From Euwallacea fornicatus (lineage: Eukaryota; Arthropoda; Insecta; Coleoptera; Curculionidae), in NCBI RefSeq assembly GCF_040115645.1, contig NW_027096041.1, positions 496,001 through 560,000 of the forward strand: 64,000 nucleotides of DNA. Direction: 5' to 3'. The position numbers were made by a program, and so were the translations under genes. The notes beneath the pieces were generated by a model, which worked only from the letters and a program-made list of their open reading frames with translations, did not search any database and had not been told where the DNA came from. Positions 49,600 to 62,100 of the stretch are shown piece by piece. Numbering within the stretch: the first letter of the stretch is position 1; the number at the start of each line of letters is the position of its first letter.

Positions 49600-50519
49600 A
49601 AGTACTATTTTTCTTGGAAGTTCAACAAGATGCAATCATGTTGTGTTGTAACATCTTCAAAATCTCGTCTATCTGATTAATTTGACACTTTGTTTAAGGA
49701 ATTTGGTCCTAAGTTGCCGAAGTTATCGAGCTTCAAAATATGAAAAGTCACAAATGTTGTGTGTTTGAGCACATAAAGTAATATTTTTCTCGGAAGTTCA
49801 ACAAGATGCAATCATGATGTGTTGTAACATCTTCAAAATCTCGTCGATCTGATTATATTGACACTTTGTTTAAGGAATTTGGTCCTCATATGCCGAAGTT
49901 ATCGAGCTTCAAAGTTTGAAAAGTCACACAAGTTGTGTGTTAGAGCACATAAAGTGCTATTTTTCTTGGAAGTTCAACAAGATGCAATCATGATGTGTTG
50001 TAACATCTCCAAAATCTCGTCGATCTGATTAATTTGACACTTTGTTTAAGGAATTTGGTCCTCATTTGCCGAAGTTATCGAGCTTCAAAGTTTGAAAAGT
50101 CACACAAGTTGTGTGTTTGAGCACATAAAGTTCTATTTTTCTCGGAAGTTCAACAAGATGCAATTCTGATGTGTTGTGACATCTTCAAAATCTCGTCGAT
50201 CTGATTAATTTGACACTTTGTTTAAGGAATTTGGTCCTCATTTGCCGAAGTTATCGAGCTTCAAAGTTTGAAAAGTCACTCAAGTTGTGTGTTTGAGCAC
50301 ATAAAGTACTATTTTTCTCGGAAGTTCAACAAGATGCAATTCTGATGTGTTGTGACATCTTCAAAATCTCGTCGATCTGATTAATTTGACACTTTGTTTA
50401 AGGAATTTTGTCCTCATTTGCCGAAGTTATCGAGCTTCAAAGTTTGAAAAGTCACTCAAGTTGTGTGTTTGAGCACATAAAGTACTATTTTTCTCGGAAG
50501 TTCAACAAGATGCAATTCT

Positions 50520-51700
50520 GATGTGTTGTGACATCTTCAAAATCTCGTCGATCTGATTATATTGACACTTTGTTTAAGGAATTTGGTCCACATTTTCCGA
50601 AGTTATCGAGCTTCAAAGTTTGAAAAGTCACACAAGTTGTGTGTTTGAGCACATAAAGTACTATTTTTCTCGGAAGTTCAACAAGATGCAATCATGATGT
50701 GTTGTAACATCTTCAAAATCTCGTCGATCTGATTAATTTGACACTTTGTTTAAGGAATTTGGTCCACATTTTCCGAAGTTATCGAGCTTCAAAGTTTGAA
50801 AAGTCACAAAAGATGTGTGTTTGAGCACATACAGTACTATTTTTCTCTGAAGTTCAACAAGATGCAATCATGATGTGTTGTAACATCTTCAAAATCTCGT
50901 CGATCTGATTATATTGACACTTTGTTTAAGGAATTTGGTCCTCATATGCCGAAGTTATCGAGCTTCAAAGTTTGAAAAGTCACACAAGTTGTGTGTTTGA
51001 GCACATAAAGTACTATTTTTCTTGGAAGTTCAACAAGATGCAATAATGTTGTGTTGTAACATCTTCAAAATCTCGTCGATCTGATTAATTTGACACTTTG
51101 TTTAAGGAATTTGGTCCTCATTTGCCGAAGTTATCGAGCTTCAAATTTTGAAAAGTCACACAAGTTGTGTGTTTGAGCACATAAAGTACTATTTTTCTTG
51201 GAAGTTCAACAAGATGCAATCATGATGTGTTGTGACATCTTCAAAATCTCGTCGATCTGATGATATTGACACTTTGTTTAAGGAATTTGGTCATCATATG
51301 CCGAAGTTATCGAGCTTCAAAGTTTGAAAAGTCACAAAAGATGTGTGTTTGAGCACATAAAGTACTATTTTTCTTGGAAGTTCAACAAGATGCAATCATG
51401 ATGTGTTGTAACATCTTCAAAATCTCGTCGATCTGATTAATTTGACACTTTGTTTAAGGAATTTGGTCCTCATTTGCCGAAGTTATCGAGCTTCAAAGTT
51501 TGAAAAGTCACACAAGTTGTGTGTTTGAGCACATAAAGTACTAATTTTCTTGGAAGTTCAACAAGATGCAATCATGTTGTGTTGTAACATCTTCAAAATC
51601 TCGTCGATCTGATTAATTTGACACTTTGTTTAAGGAATTTGGTCCTCATTTGCCGAAGTTATCGAGCTTCAAATTTGAAAAGTCACACAAGTTGTGTGTT
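50520..51700 (+). repeat. Seven-monomer block repeated near 53.2 and 55.3 kb
   Basis: The ordered series ACATACAGTAC, TTATATTGACAC, GCAATAATG and GATGATATTG occurs here, again at a 2,638-bp shift (about 53.16-54.34 kb) and again 2,110 bp further on (about 55.27-56.45 kb). Both shifts are whole numbers of monomers (15 and 12). Ends are approximate. Confidence 0.7.
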
Positions 51701-54700
51701 TGAGCACATAAAGTACTATTTTTCTTGGAAGTTCAACAAGATGCAATAATGTTGTGTTGTAACATCTTCAAAATCTCGTCGATCTGATTAATTTGACACT
51801 TTGTTTAAGGAATTTGGTCCTCATTTGCCGAAGTTATCGAGCTTCAAATGTGAAAAGTCACTCAAGTTGTGTGTTTGAGCACATAAAGTACTATTTTTCT
51901 CGGAAGTTCAACAAGATGCAATTCTGATGTGTTGTGACATCTTCAAAATCTCGTCGATCTGAATATATTGACACTTTGTTTAAGGAATTTGGTCCACATT
52001 TTCCGAAGTTATCGAGCTTCAAAGTTTGAAAAGTCACACAAGTTGTGTGTTTGAGCACATAAAGTACTATTTTTCTCGGAAGTTCAACAAGATGCAATCA
52101 TGATGTGTTGTGACATCTTCAAAATCTCGTCGATCTGATGATATTGACACTTTGTTTAAGGAATTTGGTCATCATATGCCGAAGTTATCGAGCTTCAAAG
52201 TTTGAAAAGTCACAAAAGATGTGTGTTTGAGCACATAAAGTACTATTTTTCTTGGAAGTTCAACAAGATGCAATCATGATGTGTTGTAACATCTTCAAAA
52301 TCTCGTCGATCTGATTAATTTGACACTTTGTTTAAGGAATTTGGTCCTCATTTGCCGAAGTTATCGAGCTTCAAAGTTTGAAAAGTCACACAAGTTGTGT
52401 GTTTGAGCACATAAAGTACTATTTTTCTCGGAAGTTCAACAAGATGCAATCATGATGTGTTGTAACATCTTCAAAATCTCGTCGATCTGATTAATTTGAC
52501 ACTTTGTTTAAGGAATTTGGTCCACATTTTCCGAAGTTATCGAGCTTCAAAGTTTGAAAAGTCACAAAAGATGTGTGTTTGAGCACATACAGTACTATTT
52601 TTCTCTGAAGTTCAACAAGATGCAATCATGATGTGTTGTAACATCTTCAAAATCTCGTCGATCTGATTAATTTGACACTTTGTTTAAGGAATTTGGTCCA
52701 CATTTTCCGAAGTTATCGAGCTTCAAAGTTTGAAAAGTCACAAAAGATGTGTGTTTGAGCACATACAGTACTATTTTTCTCTGAAGTTCAACAAGATGCA
52801 ATCATGTTGTGTTGTAACATCTTCAAAATCTCGTCGATCTGATTATATTGACACTTTGTTTAAGGAATTTGGTCCTCATATGCCGAAGTTATCGAGCTTC
52901 AAAGTTTGAAAAGTCACACAAGTTGTGTGTTTGAGCACATAAAGTACTATTTTTCTCTGAAGTTCAACAAGATGCAATCATGATGTGTTGTAACATCTTC
53001 AAAATCTCGTCGATCTGATTAATTTGACACTTTGTTTAAGGAATTTGGTCCTCATTTGCCTAAGTTATCGAGCTTCAAAGTTTGAAAAGTCACACAAGTT
53101 GTGTGTTTGAGCACATAAAGTACTATTTTTCTCGGAAGTTCAACAAGATGCAATTCTGATGTGTTGTGACATCTTCAAAATCTCGTCGATCTGATTATAT
53201 TGACACTTTGTTTAAGGAATTTGGTCCACATTTTCCGAAGTTATCGAGCTTCAAAGTTTGAAAAGTCACACAAGTTGTGTGTTTGAGCACATAAAGTACT
53301 ATTTTTCTCGGAAGTTCAACAAGATGCAATCATGATGTGTTGTAACATCTTCAAAATCTCGTCGATCTGATTAATTTGACACTTTGTTTAAGGAATTTGG
53401 TCCACATTTTCCGAAGTTATCGAGCTTCAAAGTTTGAAAAGTCACAAAAGATGTGTGTTTGAGCACATACAGTACTATTTTTCTCTGAAGTTCAACAAGA
53501 TGCAATCATGATGTGTTGTAACATCTTCAAAATCTCGTCGATCTGATTATATTGACACTTTGTTTAAGGAATTTGGTCCTCATATGCCGAAGTTATCGAG
53601 CTTCAAAGTTTGAAAAGTCACACAAGTTGTGTGTTTGAGCACATAAAGTACTATTTTTCTTGGAAGTTCAACAAGATGCAATAATGTTGTGTTGTAACAT
53701 CTTCAAAATCTCGTCGATCTGATTAATTTGACACTTTGTTTAAGGAATTTGGTCCTCATTTGCCGAAGTTATCGAGCTTCAAATTTTGAAAAGTCACACA
53801 AGTTGTGTGTTTGAGCACATAAAGTACTATTTTTCTTGGAAGTTCAACAAGATGCAATCATGATGTGTTGTGACATCTTCAAAATCTCGTCGATCTGATG
53901 ATATTGACACTTTGTTTAAGGAATTTGGTCATCATATGCCGAAGTTATCGAGCTTCAAAGTTTGAAAAGTCACAAAAGATGTGTGTTTGAGCACATAAAG
54001 TACTATTTTTCTTGGAAGTTCAACAAGATGCAATCATGATGTGTTGTAACATCTTCAAAATCTCGTCGATCTGATTAATTTGACACTTTGTTTAAGGAAT
54101 TTGGTCCTCATTTGCCGAAGTTATCGAGCTTCAAAGTTTGAAAAGTCACACAAGTTGTGTGTTTGAGCACATAAAGTACTAATTTTCTTGGAAGTTCAAC
54201 AAGATGCAATCATGTTGTGTTGTAACATCTTCAAAATCTCGTCGATCTGATTAATTTGACACTTTGTTTAAGGAATTTGGTCCTCATTTGCCGAAGTTAT
54301 CGAGCTTCAAATTTGAAAAGTCACTCAAGTTGTGTGTTTGAGCACATAAAGTACTATTTTTCTCGGAAGTTCAACAAGATGCAATTCTGATGTGTTGTGA
54401 CATCTTCAAAATCTCGTCGATCTGATTATATTGACACTTTGTTTAAGGAATTTGGTCCACATTTTCCGAAGTTATCGAGCTTCAAAGTTTGAAAAGTCAC
54501 ACAAGTTGTGTGTTTGAGCACATAAAGTACTATTTTTCTTGGAAGTTCAACAAGATGCAATCATGATGTGTTGTAACATCTTCAAAATCTCGTCGATCTG
54601 ATTAATTTGACACTTTGTTTAAGGAATTTGGTCCTCATTTGCCGAAGTTATCGAGCTTCAAATTTTGAAAAGTCACACAAGTTGTGTGTTTGAGCACATA

Positions 54701-56139
54701 AAGTACTATTTTTCTTGGAAGTTCAACAAGATGCAATCATGATGTGTTGTGACATCTTCAAAATCTCGTCGATCTGATGATATTGACACTTTGTTTAAGG
54801 AATTTGGTCATCATATGCCGAAGTTATCGAGCTTCAAAGTTTGAAAAGTCACAAAAGATGTGTGTTTGAGCACATAAAGTACTATTTTTCTTGGAAGTTC
54901 AACAAGATGCAATCATGATGTGTTGTAACATCTTCAAAATCTCGTCGATCTGATTAATTTGACACTTTGTTTAAGGAATTTGGTCCTCATTTGCCGAAGT
55001 TATCGAGCTTCAAAGTTTGAAAAGTCACACAAGTTGTGTGTTTGAGCACATAAAGTACTAATTTTCTTGGAAGTTCAACAAGATGCAATCATGTTGTGTT
55101 GTAACATCTTCAAAATCTCGTCGATCTGATTAATTTGACACTTTGTTTAAGGAATTTGGTCCTCATTTGCCGAAGTTATCGAGCTTCAAATTTGAAAAGT
55201 CACTCAAGTTGTGTGTTTGAGCACATAAAGTACTATTTTTCTCGGAAGTTCAACAAGATGCAATTCTGATGTGTTGTGACATCTTCAAAATCTCGTCGAT
55301 CTGATTATATTGACACTTTGTTTAAGGAATTTGGTCCACATTTTCCGAAGTTATCGAGCTTCAAAGTTTGAAAAGTCACACAAGTTGTGTGTTTGAGCAC
55401 ATAAAGTACTATTTTTCTCGGAAGTTCAACAAGATGCAATCATGATGTGTTGTAACATCTTCAAAATCTCGTCGATCTGATTAATTTGACACTTTGTTTA
55501 AGGAATTTGGTCCACATTTTCCGAAGTTATCGAGCTTCAAAGTTTGAAAAGTCACAAAAGATGTGTGTTTGAGCACATACAGTACTATTTTTCTCTGAAG
55601 TTCAACAAGATGCAATCATGATGTGTTGTAACATCTTCAAAATCTCGTCGATCTGATTATATTGACACTTTGTTTAAGGAATTTGGTCCTCATATGCCGA
55701 AGTTATCGAGCTTCAAAGTTTGAAAAGTCACACAAGTTGTGTGTTTGAGCACATAAAGTACTATTTTTCTTGGAAGTTCAACAAGATGCAATAATGTTGT
55801 GTTGTAACATCTTCAAAATCTCGTCGATCTGATTAATTTGACACTTTGTTTAAGGAATTTGGTCCTCATTTGCCGAAGTTATCGAGCTTCAAATTTTGAA
55901 AAGTCACACAAGTTGTGTGTTTGAGCACATAAAGTACTATTTTTCTTGGAAGTTCAACAAGATGCAATCATGATGTGTTGTGACATCTTCAAAATCTCGT
56001 CGATCTGATGATATTGACACTTTGTTTAAGGAATTTGGTCATCATATGCCGAAGTTATCGAGCTTCAAAGTTTGAAAAGTCACAAAAGATGTGTGTTTGA
56101 GCACATAAAGTACTATTTTTCTTGGAAGTTCAACAAGAT

Positions 56140-57375
56140 GCAATCATGATGTGTTGTAACATCTTCAAAATCTCGTCGATCTGATTAATTTGACACTTTG
56201 TTTAAGGAATTTGGTCCTCATTTGCCGAAGTTATCGAGCTTCAAAGTTTGAAAAGTCACACAAGTTGTGTGTTTGAGCACATAAAGTACTAATTTTCTTG
56301 GAAGTTCAACAAGATGCAATCATGTTGTGTTGTAACATCTTCAAAATCTCGTCGATCTGATTAATTTGACACTTTGTTTAAGGAATTTGGTCCTCATTTG
56401 CCGAAGTTATCGAGCTTCAAATTTGAAAAGTCACACAAGTTGTGTGTTTGAGCACATAAAGTACTATTTTTCTTGGAAGTTCAACAAGATGCAATCATGA
56501 TGTGTTGTGACATCTTCAAAATCTCGTCGATCTGATTATATTGACACTTTGTTTAAGGAATTTGGTCCTCATATGCCGAAGTTATCGAGCTTCAAAGTTT
56601 GAAAAGTCACACAAGTTGTGTGTTTGAGCACATAAAGTACTATTTTTCTCTGAAGTTCAACAAGATGCAATCATGATGTGTTGTAACATCTTCAAAATCT
56701 CGTCGATCTGATTAATTTGACACTTTGTTTAAGGAATTTGGTCCTCATTTGCCTAAGTTATCGAGCTTCAAAGTTTGAAAAGTCACACAAGATGTGTGTT
56801 TGAGCACATAAAGTACTATTTTTCTCGGAAGTTCAACAAGATGCAATCATGATGTGTTGTAACATCTTCAAAATCTCGTCGATCTGATTAATTTGACACT
56901 TTGTTTAAGGAATTTGGTCCTCATTTGCCGAAGTTATCGAGCTTCAAATTTGAAAAGTCACACAAGTTGTGTGTTTGAGCACATAAAGTACTATTTTTCT
57001 TGGAAGTTCAACAAGATGCAATCATGTTGTGTTGTAACATCTTCAAAATCTCGTCGATCTGATTAATTTTACACTTTGTTTAAGGAATTTGGTCCTCATT
57101 TGCCGAAGTTATCGAGCTTCAAAGTTTGAAAAGTCACACAAGTTGTGTGTTTGAGCACATAAAGTACTAATTTTCTTGGAAGTTCAACAAGATGCAATCA
57201 TGTTGTGTTGTAACATCTTCAAAATCTCGTCGATCTGATTAATTTGACACTTTGTTTAAGGAATTTGGTCCTCATTTGCCGAAGTTATCGAGCTTCAAAT
57301 TTGAAAAGTCACACAAGTTGTGTGTTTGAGCACATAAAGTACTATTTTTCTTGGAAGTTCAACAAGATGCAATCA
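56140..57375 (+). repeat. Block duplicate J1 (shift 1,756 bp)
   Basis: Variant order recurs ten monomers downstream (about 57896-59131): CTCATATGCC (56569 and 58325), GCCTAAGTT (56751 and 58507) and AATTTTACAC (57065 and 58821). At least one monomer differs by TTATATT against TTAATTT. Confidence 0.72.
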
Positions 57376-57895
57376 TGATGTGTTGTGACATCTTCAAAAT
57401 CTCGTCGATCTGATTATATTGACACTTTGTTTAAGGAATTTGGTCCTCATTTGCCGAAGTTATCGAGCTTCAAATTTTGAAAAGTCACACAAGTTGTGTG
57501 TTTGAGCACATAAAGTACTATTTTTCTCTGAAGTTCAACAAGATGCAATCATGATGTGTTGTGACATCTTCAAAATCTCGTCGATCTGATTATATTGACA
57601 CTTTGTTTAAGGAATTTGGTCCTCATTTGCCGAAGTTATCGAGCTTCAAATTTGAAAAGTCACACAAGTTGTGTGTTTGAGCACATAAAGTACTAATTTT
57701 CTTGGAAGTTCAACAAGATGCAATCATGATGTGTTGTAACATCTTCAAAATCTCGTCGATCTGATTAATTTGACACTTTGTTTAAGGAATTTGGTCCTCA
57801 TTTGCCGAAGTTATCGAGCTTCAAAGTTTGAAAAGTCACAAAAGATGTGTGTTTGAGCACATAAAGTACTATTTTTCTTGGAAGTTCAACAAGAT

Positions 57896-59131
57896 GCAAT
57901 CATGATGTGTTGTAACATCTTCAAAATCTCGTCGATCTGATTAATTTGACACTTTGTTTAAGGAATTTGGTCCTCATTTGCCGAAGTTATCGAGCTTCAA
58001 AGTTTGAAAAGTCACACAAGTTGTGTGTTTGAGCACATAAAGTACTAATTTTCTTGGAAGTTCAACAAGATGCAATCATGTTGTGTTGTAACATCTTCAA
58101 AATCTCGTCGATCTGATTATATTGACACTTTGTTTAAGGAATTTGGTCCTCATTTGCCGAAGTTATCGAGCTTCAAATTTGAAAAGTCACACAAGTTGTG
58201 TGTTTGAGCACATAAAGTACTATTTTTCTTGGAAGTTCAACAAGATGCAATCATGATGTGTTGTGACATCTTCAAAATCTCGTCGATCTGATTATATTGA
58301 CACTTTGTTTAAGGAATTTGGTCCTCATATGCCGAAGTTATCGAGCTTCAAAGTTTGAAAAGTCACACAAGTTGTGTGTTTGAGCACATAAAGTACTATT
58401 TTTCTCTGAAGTTCAACAAGATGCAATCATGATGTGTTGTAACATCTTCAAAATCTCGTCGATCTGATTAATTTGACACTTTGTTTAAGGAATTTGGTCC
58501 TCATTTGCCTAAGTTATCGAGCTTCAAAGTTTGAAAAGTCACACAAGATGTGTGTTTGAGCACATAAAGTACTATTTTTCTCGGAAGTTCAACAAGATGC
58601 AATCATGATGTGTTGTAACATCTTCAAAATCTCGTCGATCTGATTAATTTGACACTTTGTTTAAGGAATTTGGTCCTCATTTGCCGAAGTTATCGAGCTT
58701 CAAATTTGAAAAGTCACACAAGTTGTGTGTTTGAGCACATAAAGTACTATTTTTCTTGGAAGTTCAACAAGATGCAATCATGTTGTGTTGTAACATCTTC
58801 AAAATCTCGTCGATCTGATTAATTTTACACTTTGTTTAAGGAATTTGGTCCTCATTTGCCGAAGTTATCGAGCTTCAAAGTTTGAAAAGTCACACAAGTT
58901 GTGTGTTTGAGCACATAAAGTACTAATTTTCTTGGAAGTTCAACAAGATGCAATCATGTTGTGTTGTAACATCTTCAAAATCTCGTCGATCTGATTAATT
59001 TGACACTTTGTTTAAGGAATTTGGTCCTCATTTGCCGAAGTTATCGAGCTTCAAATTTGAAAAGTCACACAAGTTGTGTGTTTGAGCACATAAAGTACTA
59101 TTTTTCTTGGAAGTTCAACAAGATGCAATCA
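57896..59131 (+). repeat. Block duplicate J2 (shift 1,756 bp)
   Basis: Second copy of 56140-57375. Its GCCTAAGTT and AATTTTACAC monomers recur once more at 63598 and 63912 (shift 5,091 bp, 29 monomers), where a third copy is cut by the window edge. Confidence 0.72.
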
Positions 59132-62100
59132 TGTTGTGTTGTAACATCTTCAAAATCTCGTCGATCTGATTAATTTGACACTTTGTTTAAGGAATTTGGT
59201 CCTCATTTGCCGAAGTTATCGAGCTTCAAATTTGAAAAGTCACACAAGTTGTGTGTTTGAGCACATAAAGTACTATTTTTCTTGGAAGTTCAACAAGATG
59301 CAATCATGATGTGTTGTGACATCTTCAAAATCTCGTCGATCTGATTATATTGACACTTTGTTTAAGGAATTTGGTCCTCATTTGCCGAAGTTATCGAGCT
59401 TCAAAGTTTGAAAAGTCACACAAGTTGTGTGTTTGAGCACATAAAGTACTAATTTTCTTGGAAGTTCAACAAGATGCAATCATGTTGTGTTGTAACATCT
59501 TCAAAATCTCGTCGATCTGATTAATTTGACACTTTGTTTAAGGAATTTGGTCCTCATTTGCCGAAGTTATCGAGCTTCAAATTTGAAAAGTCACACAAGT
59601 TGTGTGTTTGAGCACATAAAGTACTATTTTTCTTGGAAGTTCAACAAGATGCAATCATGATGTGTTGTGACATCTTCAAAATCTCGTCGATCTGATTATA
59701 TTGACACTTTGTTTAAGGAATTTGGTCCTCATTTGCCGAAGTTATCGAGCTTCAAATTTGAAAAGTCACAAAAGATGTGTGTTTGAGCACATAAAGTATT
59801 ATTTTTCTTGGAAGTTCAACAAGATGCAATCATGATGTGTTGTAACATCTTCAAAATCTCGTCGATCTGATTAATTTGACACTTTGTTTAAGGAATTTGG
59901 TCCTCATTTGCCTAAGTTATCGAGCTTCAAAGTTTGAAAAATCACACAAGTTGTGTGTTTGAGCACATAAAGTACTAATTTTCTTGGAAGTTCAACAAGA
60001 TGCAATCATGTTGTGTTGTAACATCTTCAAAATCTCGTCGATCTGATTAATTTGACACTTTGTTTAAGGAATTTGGTCCTCATTTGCCTAAGTTATCGAG
60101 CTTCAAAGTTTGAAAAGTCACACAAGATGTGTGTTTGAGCACATAAAGTACTATTTTTCTCGGAAGTTCAACAAGATGCAATCATGATGTGTTGTAACAT
60201 ATTCAAAATCTCGTCGATCTGATTAATTTGACACTTTGTTTAAGGAATTTGGTCCTCATTTGCCGAAATTATCGAGCTTCAAATTTGAAAAGTCACACAA
60301 GTTGTGTGTTTGAGCACATAAAGTACTATTTTTCTTGGAAGTTCAACAAGATGCAAACATGTTGTGTTGTAACATCTTCAAAATCTCGTCGATCTGATTA
60401 ATTTGACACTTTGTTTAAGGAATTTGGTCCTCATTTGCCGAAGTTATCGAGCTTCAAATTTGAAAAGTCACACAAGTTGTGTGTTTGAGCACATAAAGTA
60501 CTATTTTTCTTGGAAGTTCAACAAGATGCAATCATGTTGTGTTGTAACATCTTCAAAATCTCGTCGATCTGATTAATTTGACACTTTGTTTAAGGAATTT
60601 GGTCCTCATTTGCCTAAGTTATCGAGCTTCAAAGTTTGAAAAATCACACAAGTTGTGTGTTTGAGCACATAAAGTACTAATTTTCTTGGAAGTTCAACAA
60701 GATGCAATCATGATGTGTTGTAACATATTCAAAATCTCGTCGATCTGATTAATTTGACACTTTGTTTAAGGAATTTGGTCCTCATTTGCCGAAGTTATCG
60801 AGCTTCAAATTTGAAAAGTCACACAAGTTGTGTGTTTGAGCACATAAAGTACTATTTTTCTTGGAAGTTCAACAAGATGCAATCATGATGTGTTGTAACA
60901 TCTTCAAAATCTCGTCGATCTGATTAATTTGACACTTTGTTTAAGGAATTTGGTCCTCATTTGCCGAAGTTATCGAGCTTCAAATTTGAAAAGTCACACA
61001 AGTTGTGTGTTTGAGCACATAAAGTACTATTTTTCTTGGAAGTTCAACAAGATGCAATCATGATGTGTTGTAACATCTTCAAAATCTCGTCGATCTGATT
61101 AATTTGACACTTTGTTTAAGGAATTTGGTCCTCATTTGCCGAAGTTATCGAGCTTCAAATTTGAAAAGTCACACAAGTTGTGTGTTTGAGCACATAAAGT
61201 ACTATTTTTCTTGGAAGTTCAACAAGATGCAATCATGATGTGTTGTGACATCTTCAGAATCTCGTCGATCTGATTATATTGACACTTTGTTTAAGGAATT
61301 TGGTCCTCATATGCCGAAGTTATCGAGCTTCAAAGTTTGAAAAGTCACACAAGTTGTGTGTTTGAGCACATAAAGTACTATTTTTCTTGGAAGTTCAACA
61401 AGATGCAATCATGTTGTGTTGTAACATCTTCAAAATCTCGTCGATCTGATTATATTGACACTTTGTTTAAGGAATTTGGTCCTCATATGCCGAAGTTATC
61501 GAGCTTCAAAGTTTGAAAAGTCACACAAGTTGTGTGTTTGAGCACATAAAGTACTATTTTTCTTGGAAGTTCAACAAGATGCAATAATGTTGTGTTGTAA
61601 CATCTTCAAAATCTCGTCGATCTGATTAATTTGACACTTTGTTTAAGGAATTTGGTCCTCATTTGCCGAAGTTATCGAGCTTCAAATTTTGAAAAGTCAC
61701 ACAAGTTGTGTGTTTGAGCACATAAAGTACTATTTTTCTTGGAAGTTCAACAAGATGCAATCATGATGTGTTGTGACATCTTCAAAATCTCGTCGATCTG
61801 ATGATATTGACACTTTGTTTAAGGAATTTGGTCATCATATGCCGAAGTTATCGAGCTTCAAAGTTTGAAAAGTCACAAAAGATGTGTGTTTGAGCACATA
61901 AAGTACTATTTTTCTTGGAAGTTCAACAAGATGCAATCATGATTGTTGTAACATCTTCAAAATCTCGTCGATCTGATTAATTTGACACTTTGTTTAAGGA
62001 ATTTGGTCCTCATTTGCCGAAGTTATCGAGCTTCAAAGTTTGAAAAGTCACACAAGTTGTGTGTTTGAGCACATCAAGTACTAATTTTCTTGGAAGTTCA